Shown piece by piece: positions 9,080 through 16,988 of a stretch of 64,000 bases of DNA; position 1 is the first letter of the stretch, and the number at the start of each line of letters is the position of its first letter. The stretch lies in the NCBI RefSeq assembly GCF_030252185.1, contig NZ_CP126970.1, positions 1,674,001 through 1,738,000 on the forward strand, in the 5' to 3' direction. This DNA comes from Corynebacterium suedekumii. GTDB taxonomy: Bacteria; Actinomycetota; Actinomycetes; Mycobacteriales; Mycobacteriaceae. Under the pieces are notes generated by a model. That model worked only from the letters and a program-made list of their open reading frames with translations. It ran no database searches and had not been told where the DNA came from. Position numbers and translations under genes: made by a program.

Positions 9080-9988
9080 ATGCGCATCTTCGGTTTCACC
9101 GCCCACGGAGGCCCTGAGGTCCTCGGTTTCCTCGACGTCCCGCAGCCGGAGCCCGGCCCCGGGCAGGTGCTCATCGAGGTGGCGGCGACGTCCGTCAACC
9201 CCGGTGACCTCAACACCCGGGAGGGGAGCAACGACTTCGAGATCGTCTTCCCCATGGCGTTCGGCCGGGAGGCGGCGGGCACCGTGGTGGGTACCGGGGA
9301 GGTGGTGTTCGGTTCGGCGGCGTCGGGGCACGGTACCTTCGGCACCCACGCGCTTCTCGACGCCGCCTCCGTCGCCCCCGTGCCGCCCGGCCTGGATGTC
9401 CGGGACGCGGCGTGCATCCCGGTGGCCTACGGCACCGCGTGGGACGCCCTCGACCAGCTGGATCTGCCGGATGGGGCGACCCTCGTCGTGCTCGGGGCCG
9501 GCGGGGGAGTGGGCACCGCGATCACCCCGCTCGCGGTGGCCCGCGGCCTGAGGGTCATCGGGGTGGCCTCGGCGGGCAAACAGGAACTGGTCGAGTCCCT
9601 CGGCGCCCGCCACGTCGTCTCGGGTGAGGGCTGGGTGGACCGGGTCCGGGCGGTGGCGGCAGCACCGGACGCCCTGTTCGACGTGGTCGGCGGGGAGGTG
9701 CTGCGCGAGGGGGCGTCGCTGACCGACCGGCTGGTGTCCGTGGCCGACAAGCCACTGGTGAAGGAACTCGGTGGTACCGATGTCACCCGCCGGCGCACCC
9801 GGGAGGTCTTCGGCGCGATCGCCGAGACGCTGGCCCGGGGCGGGGCGGCCGTCACGGTCGGGGCGGTCTACCCCTTCGAGCAGGCCACCGAGGCGGTGGC
9901 CGAGGTGGAGGACGGCCACGCCGTGGGCAAGGTGGTGGTCACCGTCGGTGAGACAGCTCCTCCTCGATACTCGGCCACAACCGGCTGA
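9080..9988 (+). CDS. NADP-dependent quinone/zinc-type oxidoreductase (MDR superfamily)
   Basis: The 302-residue protein has an N-terminal GroES-like domain (GPEVLGFLDVPQPEPGPGQVLIEV, NPGD) and a Rossmann domain with GAGGGVG (139-145). No catalytic zinc ligands are present, which places it with quinone reductases/enoyl reductases rather than alcohol dehydrogenases. It reduces an unknown carbonyl or quinone substrate with NADPH in the cytosol. Only about 27 bases separate its start from the divergent deaminase. Its 3' end overlaps the convergent CNNM gene by 50 bases. Confidence 0.85.
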   Translation: MRIFGFTAHGGPEVLGFLDVPQPEPGPGQVLIEVAATSVNPGDLNTREGSNDFEIVFPMAFGREAAGTVVGTGEVVFGSAASGHGTFGTHALLDAASVAPVPPGLDVRDAACIPVAYGTAWDALDQLDLPDGATLVVLGAGGGVGTAITPLAVARGLRVIGVASAGKQELVESLGARHVVSGEGWVDRVRAVAAAPDALFDVVGGEVLREGASLTDRLVSVADKPLVKELGGTDVTRRRTREVFGAIAETLARGGAAVTVGAVYPFEQATEAVAEVEDGHAVGKVVVTVGETAPPRYSATTG

Positions 9989-10985
9989 GGATGTCGTCCC
10001 AGGTGATCACACCGACGACCTCGCCGGGCTCATCGGCGACCCCGTCATCGGGGACGACGATGGCCACCTGCTCGTTGTTGCCGCGCATGATGTTGAGCGC
10101 CTCCGACATCGTCGTCGACTGGGGCAGCGTGAGCGCGGGCCGCGAGTAGCGGTCCGCCGGGGTATCCGCGTCGGCGAGCAGGGTGTCGCGGACGTGGACG
10201 AGGTGAGGGGCGGGATCGGTGGCGGATGCGGGGGCGTCGATAAGCACCCGCATGGACCCCGTGGACCGGGAACGGTCCTGCACCTGCGCCACCATCGCAT
10301 CGGACGGCAGCAGCGTGCGCGGAGTGACGGCCTCACCGACGGAGGCGAACTCGAGGGCGATGACACCGGAGATCTGTGACGCCGAGGCATCGTCGAGGGC
10401 GCCGGAGTCACGGGAGTGCTCCACGAGACTACGCAGCATGTCCGCGTCATAGCCCTTCGCGGCGGCCCGCTCGACCGGCTCCTCGCCGGCCTTCTTCACC
10501 AGCTTGTTGGCCATCTGGTTGATCCACGTCAGCAACGGACGGAACACCGCGATGAACCCGCGGGCCGGCCGGGCGATGACCCGGATCGCGGACTCCGGGT
10601 GGGCTATCGCCCACGACTTCGGGGCCATCTCGCCGACGACCAGGTGCAGGAACGTGACGATGAACAGCGACAGCGCGAAGGACACCGCGTAGCCCACGGA
10701 ATCCGGCAGCGCGCCGAACGCCGGCTCAATGAGATGGTGCACCCACGGCTTGGTGATCGCGCCGAGGGCGAACGTGGCCGCCGTGATGCCCAGCTGGGCA
10801 CCGGCGAGCATGACGGTCAACTCGTTGAGGCTGCGCAGCGCCGCGCGTGACGACGCCGACGACTCCGCCGTCTCCTCCAACCGGTTACGGCGGGCGGCGA
10901 GCAGCGAGAACTCGATGACGACGAAGAAGGCCGACGCCACGATGATGAGCACCGTGACAGGTAGGGCGATGTACCAGTTCATCAT
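9939..10985 (-). CDS. CNNM/CorC-type membrane protein with CBS domains (second of pair)
   Basis: The 348-residue product has a DUF21 transmembrane domain (about 1-180: one N-terminal helix, then GAQLGITAATFALG and further helices) and a tandem CBS module (about 205-335). The C-terminal CorC_HlyC transporter-associated domain found in its upstream partner is missing. CNNM proteins are implicated in magnesium and other divalent cation efflux, with CBS domains sensing Mg-ATP. The start overlaps the stop of the preceding CNNM gene by 4 bases (ATGA), so the two are one operon and may form a heteromer. Confidence 0.88.
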   Translation of the reverse strand: MMNWYIALPVTVLIIVASAFFVVIEFSLLAARRNRLEETAESSASSRAALRSLNELTVMLAGAQLGITAATFALGAITKPWVHHLIEPAFGALPDSVGYAVSFALSLFIVTFLHLVVGEMAPKSWAIAHPESAIRVIARPARGFIAVFRPLLTWINQMANKLVKKAGEEPVERAAAKGYDADMLRSLVEHSRDSGALDDASASQISGVIALEFASVGEAVTPRTLLPSDAMVAQVQDRSRSTGSMRVLIDAPASATDPAPHLVHVRDTLLADADTPADRYSRPALTLPQSTTMSEALNIMRGNNEQVAIVVPDDGVADEPGEVVGVITWDDILSRLWPSIEEELSHRR

Positions 10986-12343
10986 GAGCGCTCCTCCTCG
11001 ATCAGTTCGATGCGGACCTCCGACGGAACGTGGCGGTCCACCTCCTCCACACTCATGCGCAGGGTGCGCACGGGGGCATCCTCACCATCGATGTAGTCCT
11101 CCGGTTCGGGCTCCAGCTCGATGTCGTGGACCTCACCCTCCTCGACCAGGCCGCCGGTGTGGGAGATGAGCAGACCCGAGATCGTCTCGAAGTCACCCTG
11201 GGGCAGGTCATGGCCGATGGCACGCTCGATCTCGTCGAGCGGGGTGTCACCGTCGACGAGCCACTCATCCTCGTCCGTGGCGGTGATGTCCTCCGACATC
11301 TCCCCGTCGTGCTCGTCACCGACGTCGCCGAGGATCTCCTCGGCCAGGTCCTCGATGGTGATGATGCCGACGAAACCGCCGTACTCGTCGATGACGCACG
11401 CCAACTTCTGCTGCGCCTCCTCCAGAGCGGTCACCGCATCGGGCAGGGACATGAGCTCCGGGACGACCACGACATCCCGCATGATCGCGGTGACGGTCGT
11501 CGCCTCCGGCAGGGTGCTGTCCAGCACGTCGATGAGGTGGACGAGGCCGACCGGATTGTGGTCGTCGTCGATGACGGGGTAGCGGGTGTGCTCGGTGGAC
11601 ATCAGGGCCCGCACCTCACCGATGGTGGTGGCAGGCTCGACGACATCGGCACGCGAACGGGGGACCATGGCGTGCTCGACATCATGGTCGGGGAAATCCA
11701 GCAGGCGGTCGAGCACCAGGAAGGTACCCGGATCCAGTTCACCGCTGTCACGGGAGCTGGACACGATGTGGCCCAGATCCTCGGCGGTGGCGGTGGAGTC
11801 GACGTCCTCGACCGGCTCGATCCGCAGCAGGCGGAGCAGAGCGTTGGAGGAGACGTCGAAGAAACGGATCAACCAGCCGAACACGGCCAGGTAGATCGAC
11901 GTCGACCGGGCCATCGCCAGGGAGGACTTCAACGGGGCGGCGATGGTGTAGTTCTTCGGGAAGAGCTCACCGAAGATCATCTGCACGACCGTGGAGACGA
12001 CGAGCGCCAGGACGGTGCCGACGCCCACGGACACGGCGGTGGGCACACCCACGCCGCCGAGCAGGACACCGAGGGATTCACCCACCAGCGGCTCGGCGAT
12101 GAAACCGACGAGCAGGCCCGTCACGGTGATGCCCAGCTGGGCGCCGGAGAGCATGAACGACGTCCGGTTGGTCACCTTGAGGGCGGCCTTCGCCTTGTCG
12201 TCGCCGTTGTCGGCCCGGGTCCGCAGTTCATTGCGGTCCACGGACATGTACGCGAACTCCTGGGCCACGAAGTAACCGTTGGCCGCGATGATGAGGCCGA
12301 TGATGACAAGGCCGAGAAGGAGTGTCAACACTGCTGTGATCAT
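10982..12343 (-). CDS. CNNM/CorC-type membrane protein with CBS and CorC_HlyC domains (first of pair)
   Basis: This 453-residue protein has the full architecture: DUF21 membrane domain (about 1-200 with EFAYMSVDRNELR and SGAQLGITVTGLL), paired CBS domains (about 215-340, ARYPVIDDDHNPVGLVHL-like and CVIDEYGGFVGIITIEDLAEEI) and a C-terminal CorC_HlyC domain (about 360-450). Such tandem long/short CNNM pairs are common in actinobacteria and are thought to act in Mg2+/Co2+ homeostasis. It starts at ATG 12343 and reads away from the BAX-inhibitor-like gene. Confidence 0.9.
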   Translation of the reverse strand: MITAVLTLLLGLVIIGLIIAANGYFVAQEFAYMSVDRNELRTRADNGDDKAKAALKVTNRTSFMLSGAQLGITVTGLLVGFIAEPLVGESLGVLLGGVGVPTAVSVGVGTVLALVVSTVVQMIFGELFPKNYTIAAPLKSSLAMARSTSIYLAVFGWLIRFFDVSSNALLRLLRIEPVEDVDSTATAEDLGHIVSSSRDSGELDPGTFLVLDRLLDFPDHDVEHAMVPRSRADVVEPATTIGEVRALMSTEHTRYPVIDDDHNPVGLVHLIDVLDSTLPEATTVTAIMRDVVVVPELMSLPDAVTALEEAQQKLACVIDEYGGFVGIITIEDLAEEILGDVGDEHDGEMSEDITATDEDEWLVDGDTPLDEIERAIGHDLPQGDFETISGLLISHTGGLVEEGEVHDIELEPEPEDYIDGEDAPVRTLRMSVEEVDRHVPSEVRIELIEEERS

Positions 12344-12444
12344 GCCGCCCCCTCGCCTGTGACACCGGTGGAACTGGTCAGGGGGCGGAATGTACTTCGA
12401 GGAGGCTCCACTTGGGAGAGTTCACCTACGCTTTCGATCATGTG

Positions 12445-12473
12445 TTGACACGGGAACAGCGAACAGCATACAT
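12445..12473 (+). promoter_or_regulatory. Near-consensus sigma-70-type promoter for the BAX-inhibitor-like gene
   Basis: TTGACA (12445-12450) is followed after exactly 17 bases by ATACAT (12468-12473). This is the best -35/-10 pair seen in the window. It leaves a 5' leader of about 95 bases before GTG 12573. Confidence 0.55.
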
Positions 12474-12572
12474 GGCACCGCGTCACCCGGGGAACTATTT
12501 TCTGGCTTGCTACGTTGTAGTGGGTACAAGCAAACAATGGATCGACTCGATCAGAAAGGACCGGGCCTACAC

Positions 12573-13403
12573 GTGCGTAGCAGCAACCCTGTCATGAATT
12601 CACTCTCCAGTGCCAAGGGCGGTGCCCAGCGCGGCGCCTTCGAGGTTGGCGGACCGCAGGGTTACCAGGACCCCTACGCCGGTTACGGCCAGGCTCCGGC
12701 ACAGGCCACGGGTGAGCGGCCGATGACCGTCGACGACGTCGTGTCCAAGACCGGCATGACCCTCGGCGTCATCGTCCTGTTCGCCGTCGTCAACTTCGGT
12801 ATCTCCCTGGTCAGCCCGGGTCTGGCGGTCCTGCTCACCATCGCCGGTGCCATCGGCGGCCTGGTGACGGTGCTCATCGCCACCTTCGGCAAGAAGTACG
12901 GCTCCGCCGCCGTCACCCTCATCTACGCGGCCTTCGAGGGCCTGTTCGTCGGCGGCATCTCGCTGCTGTTCTCCGGCATGCTCTTCGGTGACGCCAACGG
13001 CGGTGTCCTCATCGGACAGGCCGTCCTGGGCACCCTGGGTGTCTTCCTCGGCATGCTCTTCGTCTACAAGACCGGTGCCGTCAAGGTCACCCCGAAGTTC
13101 AACCGCATCCTCACCGGCGCCATCGTCGGCGTCCTCGTCCTCGCCGTGGGTAACCTCCTGCTGGCCCTGATCACCGGTGCGAACCCGCTGCGTGACGGTG
13201 GCATGCTCGCCATCATCTTCTCCCTCGTCTGCATTGGTCTGGCGGCGATGAGCTTCCTCTCAGACTTCGACGCCGCCGACAAGATGATCCGTGCCGGAGC
13301 ACCGTCCAAGATGGCGTGGGGTGTCGCCCTCGGCCTGGCCGTGACCCTGGTCTGGCTCTACACCGAGATCCTGCGACTGCTGTCCTACTTCCGCAGTAAC
13401 TGA
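12573..13403 (+). CDS. BAX inhibitor-1/YccA-family membrane protein
   Basis: This is a 276-residue protein with a Gly/Tyr/Gln-rich N-terminal tail (about 1-60) followed by seven hydrophobic helices. Helices carry the family features MTLIYAAFEGLFVGGIS and FLSDFDAADKMI near the C-terminus; acidic residues in this last segment form the Ca2+/pH-sensing pair in BI-1 proteins. Bacterial relatives are uncharacterised calcium-leak-type channels. GTG 12573 gives the family N-terminus (RSSNPV); an in-frame ATG at 12537 would add 12 residues. A T-rich terminator follows. Confidence 0.85.
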   Translation: MRSSNPVMNSLSSAKGGAQRGAFEVGGPQGYQDPYAGYGQAPAQATGERPMTVDDVVSKTGMTLGVIVLFAVVNFGISLVSPGLAVLLTIAGAIGGLVTVLIATFGKKYGSAAVTLIYAAFEGLFVGGISLLFSGMLFGDANGGVLIGQAVLGTLGVFLGMLFVYKTGAVKVTPKFNRILTGAIVGVLVLAVGNLLLALITGANPLRDGGMLAIIFSLVCIGLAAMSFLSDFDAADKMIRAGAPSKMAWGVALGLAVTLVWLYTEILRLLSYFRSN

Positions 13404-13418
13404 TCCTGACCATGACGA

Positions 13419-13444
13419 AAGGCCCGCCGGAGCGGGCCTTTTTT
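13419..13444 (+). terminator. Rho-independent terminator
   Basis: AAGGCCCGC / GCGGGCCTT (13419-13427, 13432-13440) with a CGGA loop runs into TTTTTT. The A-rich 5' flank means it could also end the convergent lipoprotein transcript. Confidence 0.85.
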
Positions 13445-13460
13445 CATGCGGTCAGCAGGT

Positions 13461-13925
13461 CTACAGGACGATGTCGCGCCCGTCGACGGTGATGGTGCTG
13501 AACACCTCGCCACCGGAGCCGGCGACCGGGTCGGAGAGCTCGACCTCGACGTCGTCCGTCGTGGAGACGGACCCACCCGACGTCCGGGTTTCCCGGGCGG
13601 CGGTACCGACGGCTGTCTCCTCGTCCCAGTCCGTCCACTCGATGTCCACGACGCGATCATCGTCATCGGTGCACGACAGGGACAACGAGTCCGGGGCATG
13701 CTCCGGGGTGCCCACGCAGTCGATGACCCCGGGCAGGTCGGCAGAGACAGTGAGGGTGGCGGGGGTCGAGCTGGACGTGCCGGAGGATGTCGGAGCGGCC
13801 ACGAACTCCGTGGCCGTGTCCACCTTGCGGTCGGAAGGGTTCTCGTTCGGTGGACTGCAGGCGGACAGCACGACACCCAGGCCGATGATGCCTGCAACGG
13901 CGGCCTGGGTGGAGCGGGAGATCAT
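13461..13925 (-). CDS. Putative lipoprotein, sister of the adjacent gene
   Basis: The 154-residue product has a signal peptide ending in a lipobox (LSAC, lipidated Cys23), so it should be anchored outside the cytoplasmic membrane. Directly after the Cys comes SPPNENPSDRKVDTATEF, nearly identical to the neighbouring lipoprotein. The remaining ~110 residues hold two cysteines (IDCVGTP, LSCTDD) and a D/E-rich strand pattern; no known domain. Start ATG 13925 is 4 bases after the stop of the upstream gene, so the two are co-transcribed. Confidence 0.8.
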   Translation of the reverse strand: MISRSTQAAVAGIIGLGVVLSACSPPNENPSDRKVDTATEFVAAPTSSGTSSSTPATLTVSADLPGVIDCVGTPEHAPDSLSLSCTDDDDRVVDIEWTDWDEETAVGTAARETRTSGGSVSTTDDVEVELSDPVAGSGGEVFSTITVDGRDIVL

Positions 13926-13929
13926 GTGG

Positions 13930-14247
13930 CTAGCCGGTGAAGGTGGCGGTCGGCTGCGCCGGTGTGACCGGTGCCTCGCCGACGGCCGGGTCCTCGACAC
14001 CGGTGCCGGTCTCGGCCTCGGTGGGCTCACCGACGCCCGGCTCGGTCATGCCGGGCTCGGCGACCTCGGAGGAGGAGACGACGGAGGAGGAGCTGTCAGC
14101 CTCACCGGCCGGTGCCTGGAACTCGGTCGCGGTGTCGACCTTGAGGTCGGACGGGTTCTCATTCGGCGGGGTGCAGGCGGCCAGAGCCAGCGCGAGGGTG
14201 GCGGCGCCGGCGACTGCTGCGGCCTTGCGGGTGAAGATGCGGGACAT
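13930..14247 (-). CDS. Putative lipoprotein with acidic, Pro/Thr/Ser-rich tail
   Basis: The product has 105 residues: a signal peptide with lipobox LAAC (Cys25), then TPPNENPSDLKVDTATEF, then a low-complexity tail rich in E, P, G, T and S. The tail looks disordered and could span the cell wall. ATG 14247 is chosen because GAGGAG precedes it by about 6 bases; an upstream in-frame start would add 8 residues before the basic signal region. It lies downstream of greA on the same strand and upstream of its sister gene. Confidence 0.75.
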   Translation of the reverse strand: MSRIFTRKAAAVAGAATLALALAACTPPNENPSDLKVDTATEFQAPAGEADSSSSVVSSSEVAEPGMTEPGVGEPTEAETGTGVEDPAVGEAPVTPAQPTATFTG

Positions 14248-14286
14248 GGTGAAGCTCCTCCGTGTGGTCACTGTTTGTAGATGAGA

Positions 14287-14805
14287 TTACTTCGCGGTGC
14301 GCGGCGTGGCAGCGAGTTGGGAATCATAGGGGGCAGCCGACTCCAGGGTCACCGTGATGACGGTGCCGTTGGGGGCGGTGTACTCCCGGGTCTCACCCTC
14401 GTGGGCGCCCAGCAGCGCGGCACCGAGGGGAGAGGCCTCGGAGTAGGTCTCCAGGTCCTTGTTGTCGGAGGCTGCGGCGCGGGTGCCGATGAGGAAGGTC
14501 TCCTTGTCGTCCTCGTTCCCGTTGTAGTAGACGTGCACGACGGATCCGACCAGGGCGACACCCTCGACGACGTGGTCACGCTCGGTGGTGGAGTTGGCCA
14601 GGATCTCGGAGATCTGCTTGATGCGGGCCTCCTCCTGGTCCTGCATCTCACGCGCGGCGTCGTAGCCGGCGTTCTCCTTGAGGTCGCCTTCCTCGCGTCG
14701 CTCGTTGATCTCGGCGGCGACGACCGGTCGGTGGTCGATCAGTGCCTGAAGCTCCGACTCGAGCTTCGCCTTGGTCTCCGGAGTGATGTACTGCTTGTCT
14801 GCCAT
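14287..14805 (-). CDS. greA: Transcription elongation factor GreA
   Basis: GreA binds the RNA polymerase secondary channel and stimulates cleavage of backtracked RNA. The 172-residue product has the N-terminal coiled coil with YITPETKAKLESELQAL, the tip motif RREEGDLKENAGYDAARE (acidic Asp/Glu at the hairpin tip), and a C-terminal FKBP-like domain containing YSEASPLGAALLGA. ATG 14805 has GGAAGG about 10 bases upstream. A terminator-like hairpin lies in its leader. Confidence 0.95.
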   Translation of the reverse strand: MADKQYITPETKAKLESELQALIDHRPVVAAEINERREEGDLKENAGYDAAREMQDQEEARIKQISEILANSTTERDHVVEGVALVGSVVHVYYNGNEDDKETFLIGTRAAASDNKDLETYSEASPLGAALLGAHEGETREYTAPNGTVITVTLESAAPYDSQLAATPRTAK

Positions 14806-14843
14806 GCCGTGCCTGCCTTCCCTGCGTACCCGGTGGGAGGGCA

Positions 14844-14873
14844 CAAAAACTTAGCGGGGGCGGTCTGCCCCCG
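14844..14873 (-). terminator. Terminator-like hairpin in the greA leader
   Basis: On the minus strand CGGGGGC (14873-14867) pairs with GCCCCCG (14861-14855), followed by CTAAG and a T-run (14849-14845). A good -10 box TAAAAT (14914-14909) sits upstream, just after the DUF4307 stop, so the hairpin is either the end of DUF4307 mRNA or a premature terminator inside the greA 5' leader. Confidence 0.6.
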
Positions 14874-14939
14874 TCCATCACCCACCGGAGTGATCAATTC
14901 CCAGGGATTTTAACACAGGCACCCCGGGCGGCCCGTCAC

Positions 14940-15401
14940 CTACTCCTCGACGGTGAGGTAGCTCGGCATGCTGGTCGAACAGCCGTAGACACCGCCGGAG
15001 ACGGGCAGGTCGCGGGACGGGATGTCCACCTCGAAGCGTTCGACGGTCTCGCCGCCGGCGGGGACGAGGAACTCGCGACGCCCGACCTCGGCCATTCCGT
15101 AGTTGAGGGAGGTGACGATGCAGTAGGAGGGAACCGTGGTGTCCTCGCGGGTGACGTCGACCCACAGGCGCATCGTCTCGTCGTCGATGCGTTCGTGGGA
15201 GACCATGGCGACGGAGACGTCGACGGCGTTGCGGTTCATCATGTACCGGCCCACGGCCAGCACCACGGCGATGACCACGAGGACGGCCACGACGGCGATG
15301 ATCTTGCCGGCGATGCCGCCCGGCTTCTTCGGCAGCGGCGACGAGGCAGAGGAGTCGCTGCCGTAGCGGGAGGCGGGGCGGCGGGCGGCGGGAGTGCTCA
15401 T
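14940..15401 (-). CDS. DUF4307 membrane-anchored protein
   Basis: The product has 153 residues: a Ser/Pro/Arg-rich cytoplasmic N-terminus, one membrane helix (about 31-51), then an extracytoplasmic beta-rich domain with two cysteines (SYCIV, YGCSTS) probably in a disulfide. The fold and place beside greA and opposite mca match the DUF4307 family in mycobacteria and corynebacteria. Function is unknown. It is divergent from mca. Confidence 0.85.
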   Translation of the reverse strand: MSTPAARRPASRYGSDSSASSPLPKKPGGIAGKIIAVVAVLVVIAVVLAVGRYMMNRNAVDVSVAMVSHERIDDETMRLWVDVTREDTTVPSYCIVTSLNYGMAEVGRREFLVPAGGETVERFEVDIPSRDLPVSGGVYGCSTSMPSYLTVEE

Positions 15402-15501
15402 CTTCTACCTTCGTCAGCGATTCAGTTGGGATCATCCTAACGGATGACCGGGATGCACCGGCCCGCCGGTGGACCCATTAGGATGGGTGAGGTTATGCCT
15501 G

Positions 15502-15541
15502 CAGTGCCCATCAGTGCCCATCAGTGCCCTGCAGTGTCCCC
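15502..15541. repeat. Four 10-bp tandem repeats upstream of mca
   Basis: CAGTGCCCAT occurs twice exactly (15502-15511, 15512-15521), then CAGTGCCCTG (15522-15531) and CAGTGTCCCC (15532-15541). The period equals about one helix turn. It ends 24 bases before the mca start. Confidence 0.85.
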
Positions 15542-15565
15542 GTATCGGAAAGGTAGCGAAGTCTC

Positions 15566-16468
15566 GTGAGCGGATTCCGGCTCCTGGCCATCCACGCCCA
15601 CCCCGACGATGAAGCGTCGAAGGGTGCCGCCACCACCGCGAAATACGCCGCGAACGGTGATCGCGTCATGGTGCTGACCTGCACCGGCGGCGAACGGGGG
15701 GACATCCTCAACCCGGCGATGGACCGCCCCGGCGTGCTCGAGAACATGGTGTCCATCCGTCGCGACGAAATGGCCGCCGCCGCGGCCGCCCTCGGTGTGG
15801 AGCATGTGTGGCTCGGCCACGAGGACTCCGGCCTGCCGCAGGGTGATCCGTTGCCGCCGCTGCCGGAGGGGTGTTTCGCCCTCGAGGACGGCCGTGAGGT
15901 GGCCAAGGAGATGGTGCAGGTCATCCGGGAGTTCCGCCCGCACGTCATCATCACCTACGACGAGAACGGCGGCTACCCGCACCCGGATCACCTCAAGGTG
16001 CACGAGGCGTCCATGATCGCGTGGGAGAAGGCCGGCGACGCGGAGTTCGCGCCCGAGCTCGGGAAGCCCTGGACCCCGCTGAAGCTGTACTACACGCACG
16101 GATTCGTCCACCAGCGGATGCGGATGTTCCACGACAAGCTCATCTCCGAGGGCAAGACCAGCCCGTACGGTGCGATGCTGGAGCGCTGGGAGCGCAACCC
16201 GGCCGACATCATGGCGCGGGTGACCACCCAGGTGGAGTGCGCGGACTTCTTCCCCCACCGGGACAAGGCGCTGCTGGCCCACGCCACCCAGATTGATCCG
16301 GCCGGGGCGTTCCTGGCCACGCCGGTGGAGGTGCAGCAGGAGTTGTGGCCCACCGAGGAGTTCGAGCTGGCCCGCACTCGGGTGGCCACGTCGCTGCCGG
16401 AGGATGACCTGTTCGCCGGCATCACGCTTGACACCGGCGACTATCCTGAAGAAAACACCGGCAAGTAG
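15566..16468 (+). CDS. mca: Mycothiol S-conjugate amidase
   Basis: Mca cleaves mycothiol S-conjugates to GlcN-Ins and a mercapturic acid that is exported, which detoxifies electrophiles. The 300-residue metallo-amidase has the LmbE/MshB zinc site: AHPDDE (11-16; His12, Asp15) and HPDHLKVH (about 142-149). ERGD and the tail with HFFPHRDKALLAHATQ-like residues favour Mca over MshB. GTG 15566 follows GGAAAGG. The next gene starts 5 bases after the stop, so the two form an operon. Confidence 0.92.
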   Translation: MSGFRLLAIHAHPDDEASKGAATTAKYAANGDRVMVLTCTGGERGDILNPAMDRPGVLENMVSIRRDEMAAAAAALGVEHVWLGHEDSGLPQGDPLPPLPEGCFALEDGREVAKEMVQVIREFRPHVIITYDENGGYPHPDHLKVHEASMIAWEKAGDAEFAPELGKPWTPLKLYYTHGFVHQRMRMFHDKLISEGKTSPYGAMLERWERNPADIMARVTTQVECADFFPHRDKALLAHATQIDPAGAFLATPVEVQQELWPTEEFELARTRVATSLPEDDLFAGITLDTGDYPEENTGK

Positions 16469-16473
16469 GAAGA

Positions 16474-16800
16474 GTGCCCGTCGTGTCCATTCCCGTCACT
16501 GACCACCTCCAGACCCTCGCCCTGCATGCGCAGTCGGCGCTGGTGATCGCCCAGCAGCAGCAGGGTGGACCGCTGGGCCCCGAGTTCGGCAAGGCCTCGC
16601 CCATCGGGTTGACCATCCTCGCCGGGATGGGTGTGCTGGTCATCTTCATCGGCTGGTCCCTGGCCCGCCGGTACAGCCGGTACAACCGGCGTCGTGTCTT
16701 CGCCGAGCAGCACGGGCTGGACGTCTTCGACGTCGAGGCCGTGGACCGGGCCATGGCGGAGGCCGGGGTCCTCGACCAGCGGAAGAAACGCTGGTTCTGA
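16474..16800 (+). CDS. Small single-pass membrane protein downstream of mca
   Basis: The product has 108 residues with a Gln-rich N-terminal region, one membrane helix (about 44-64), and a basic cytoplasmic tail with RRYSRYNRRR and VEAVDRAMAEAGVLDQ. A short membrane protein in the same place after mca is found in mycobacteria as I recall; function unknown. GTG 16474 starts 5 bases after mca. The DAHP synthase leader follows. Confidence 0.75.
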   Translation: MPVVSIPVTDHLQTLALHAQSALVIAQQQQGGPLGPEFGKASPIGLTILAGMGVLVIFIGWSLARRYSRYNRRRVFAEQHGLDVFDVEAVDRAMAEAGVLDQRKKRWF

Positions 16801-16814
16801 CCGGAGTCGCGTGG

Positions 16815-16820
16815 TAGCAT
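16815..16820 (+). promoter_or_regulatory. -10 box for a leaderless DAHP synthase leader transcript
   Basis: TAGCAT is followed after 7 bases by ATG 16828. This is the leaderless spacing seen at several genes here, so transcription likely starts at the A of the leader-peptide start codon. Confidence 0.6.
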
Positions 16821-16827
16821 GACCGGC

Positions 16828-16917
16828 ATGTTCGTCCAGCGATTTTATTTTGGTGAGGCTCCGGGGCTGTATCGCAGCCACGACCGCCTCGCCGTTCCGT
16901 ATGCACTGAGGGCATAA
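16828..16917 (+). CDS. Phe/Tyr-rich leader peptide of DAHP synthase
   Basis: This is a 29-codon reading frame ending in TAA. It encodes a Phe-Tyr-Phe cluster at residues 6-8 (MFVQRFYF...) plus Phe2, Tyr15 and Tyr25. Five or more aromatic residues in 29, placed before a transcription terminator and the first enzyme of aromatic amino acid synthesis, fit a classical attenuation leader peptide in which slow decoding of Phe or Tyr codons controls read-through. An in-frame ATG at 16819 would add three residues but lies in the -10 region. Confidence 0.7.
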   Translation: MFVQRFYFGEAPGLYRSHDRLAVPYALRA

Positions 16918-16988
16918 CACGGATCGACGAACACCCCGGAGCCTGAAGCAGCACCTCCCCGAGAAATCGGGTGAGGGGCTGCTTTTTT
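16857..16988 (+). promoter_or_regulatory. Attenuator region with competing stems and a terminal terminator
   Basis: Three pairings can be seen. GGTGAGGC (16852-16859) pairs with GCCTCGCC (16886-16893). GGCTCCGGGG (16857-16866) pairs perfectly with CCCCGGAGCC (16934-16943). The strong terminator stem 16947-16962 / 16967-16982 (GAAA loop) is followed by TTTTTT (16983-16988). The first two share bases and exclude each other, and both lie where a ribosome on the leader peptide would sit. The exact antiterminator is not resolved by eye. Confidence 0.65.

Noticed and set aside
12412-12597. 61-codon frame upstream of the BAX-inhibitor-like gene
   Set aside because: It overlaps the promoter (12445-12473) and the true start and has no coding character.
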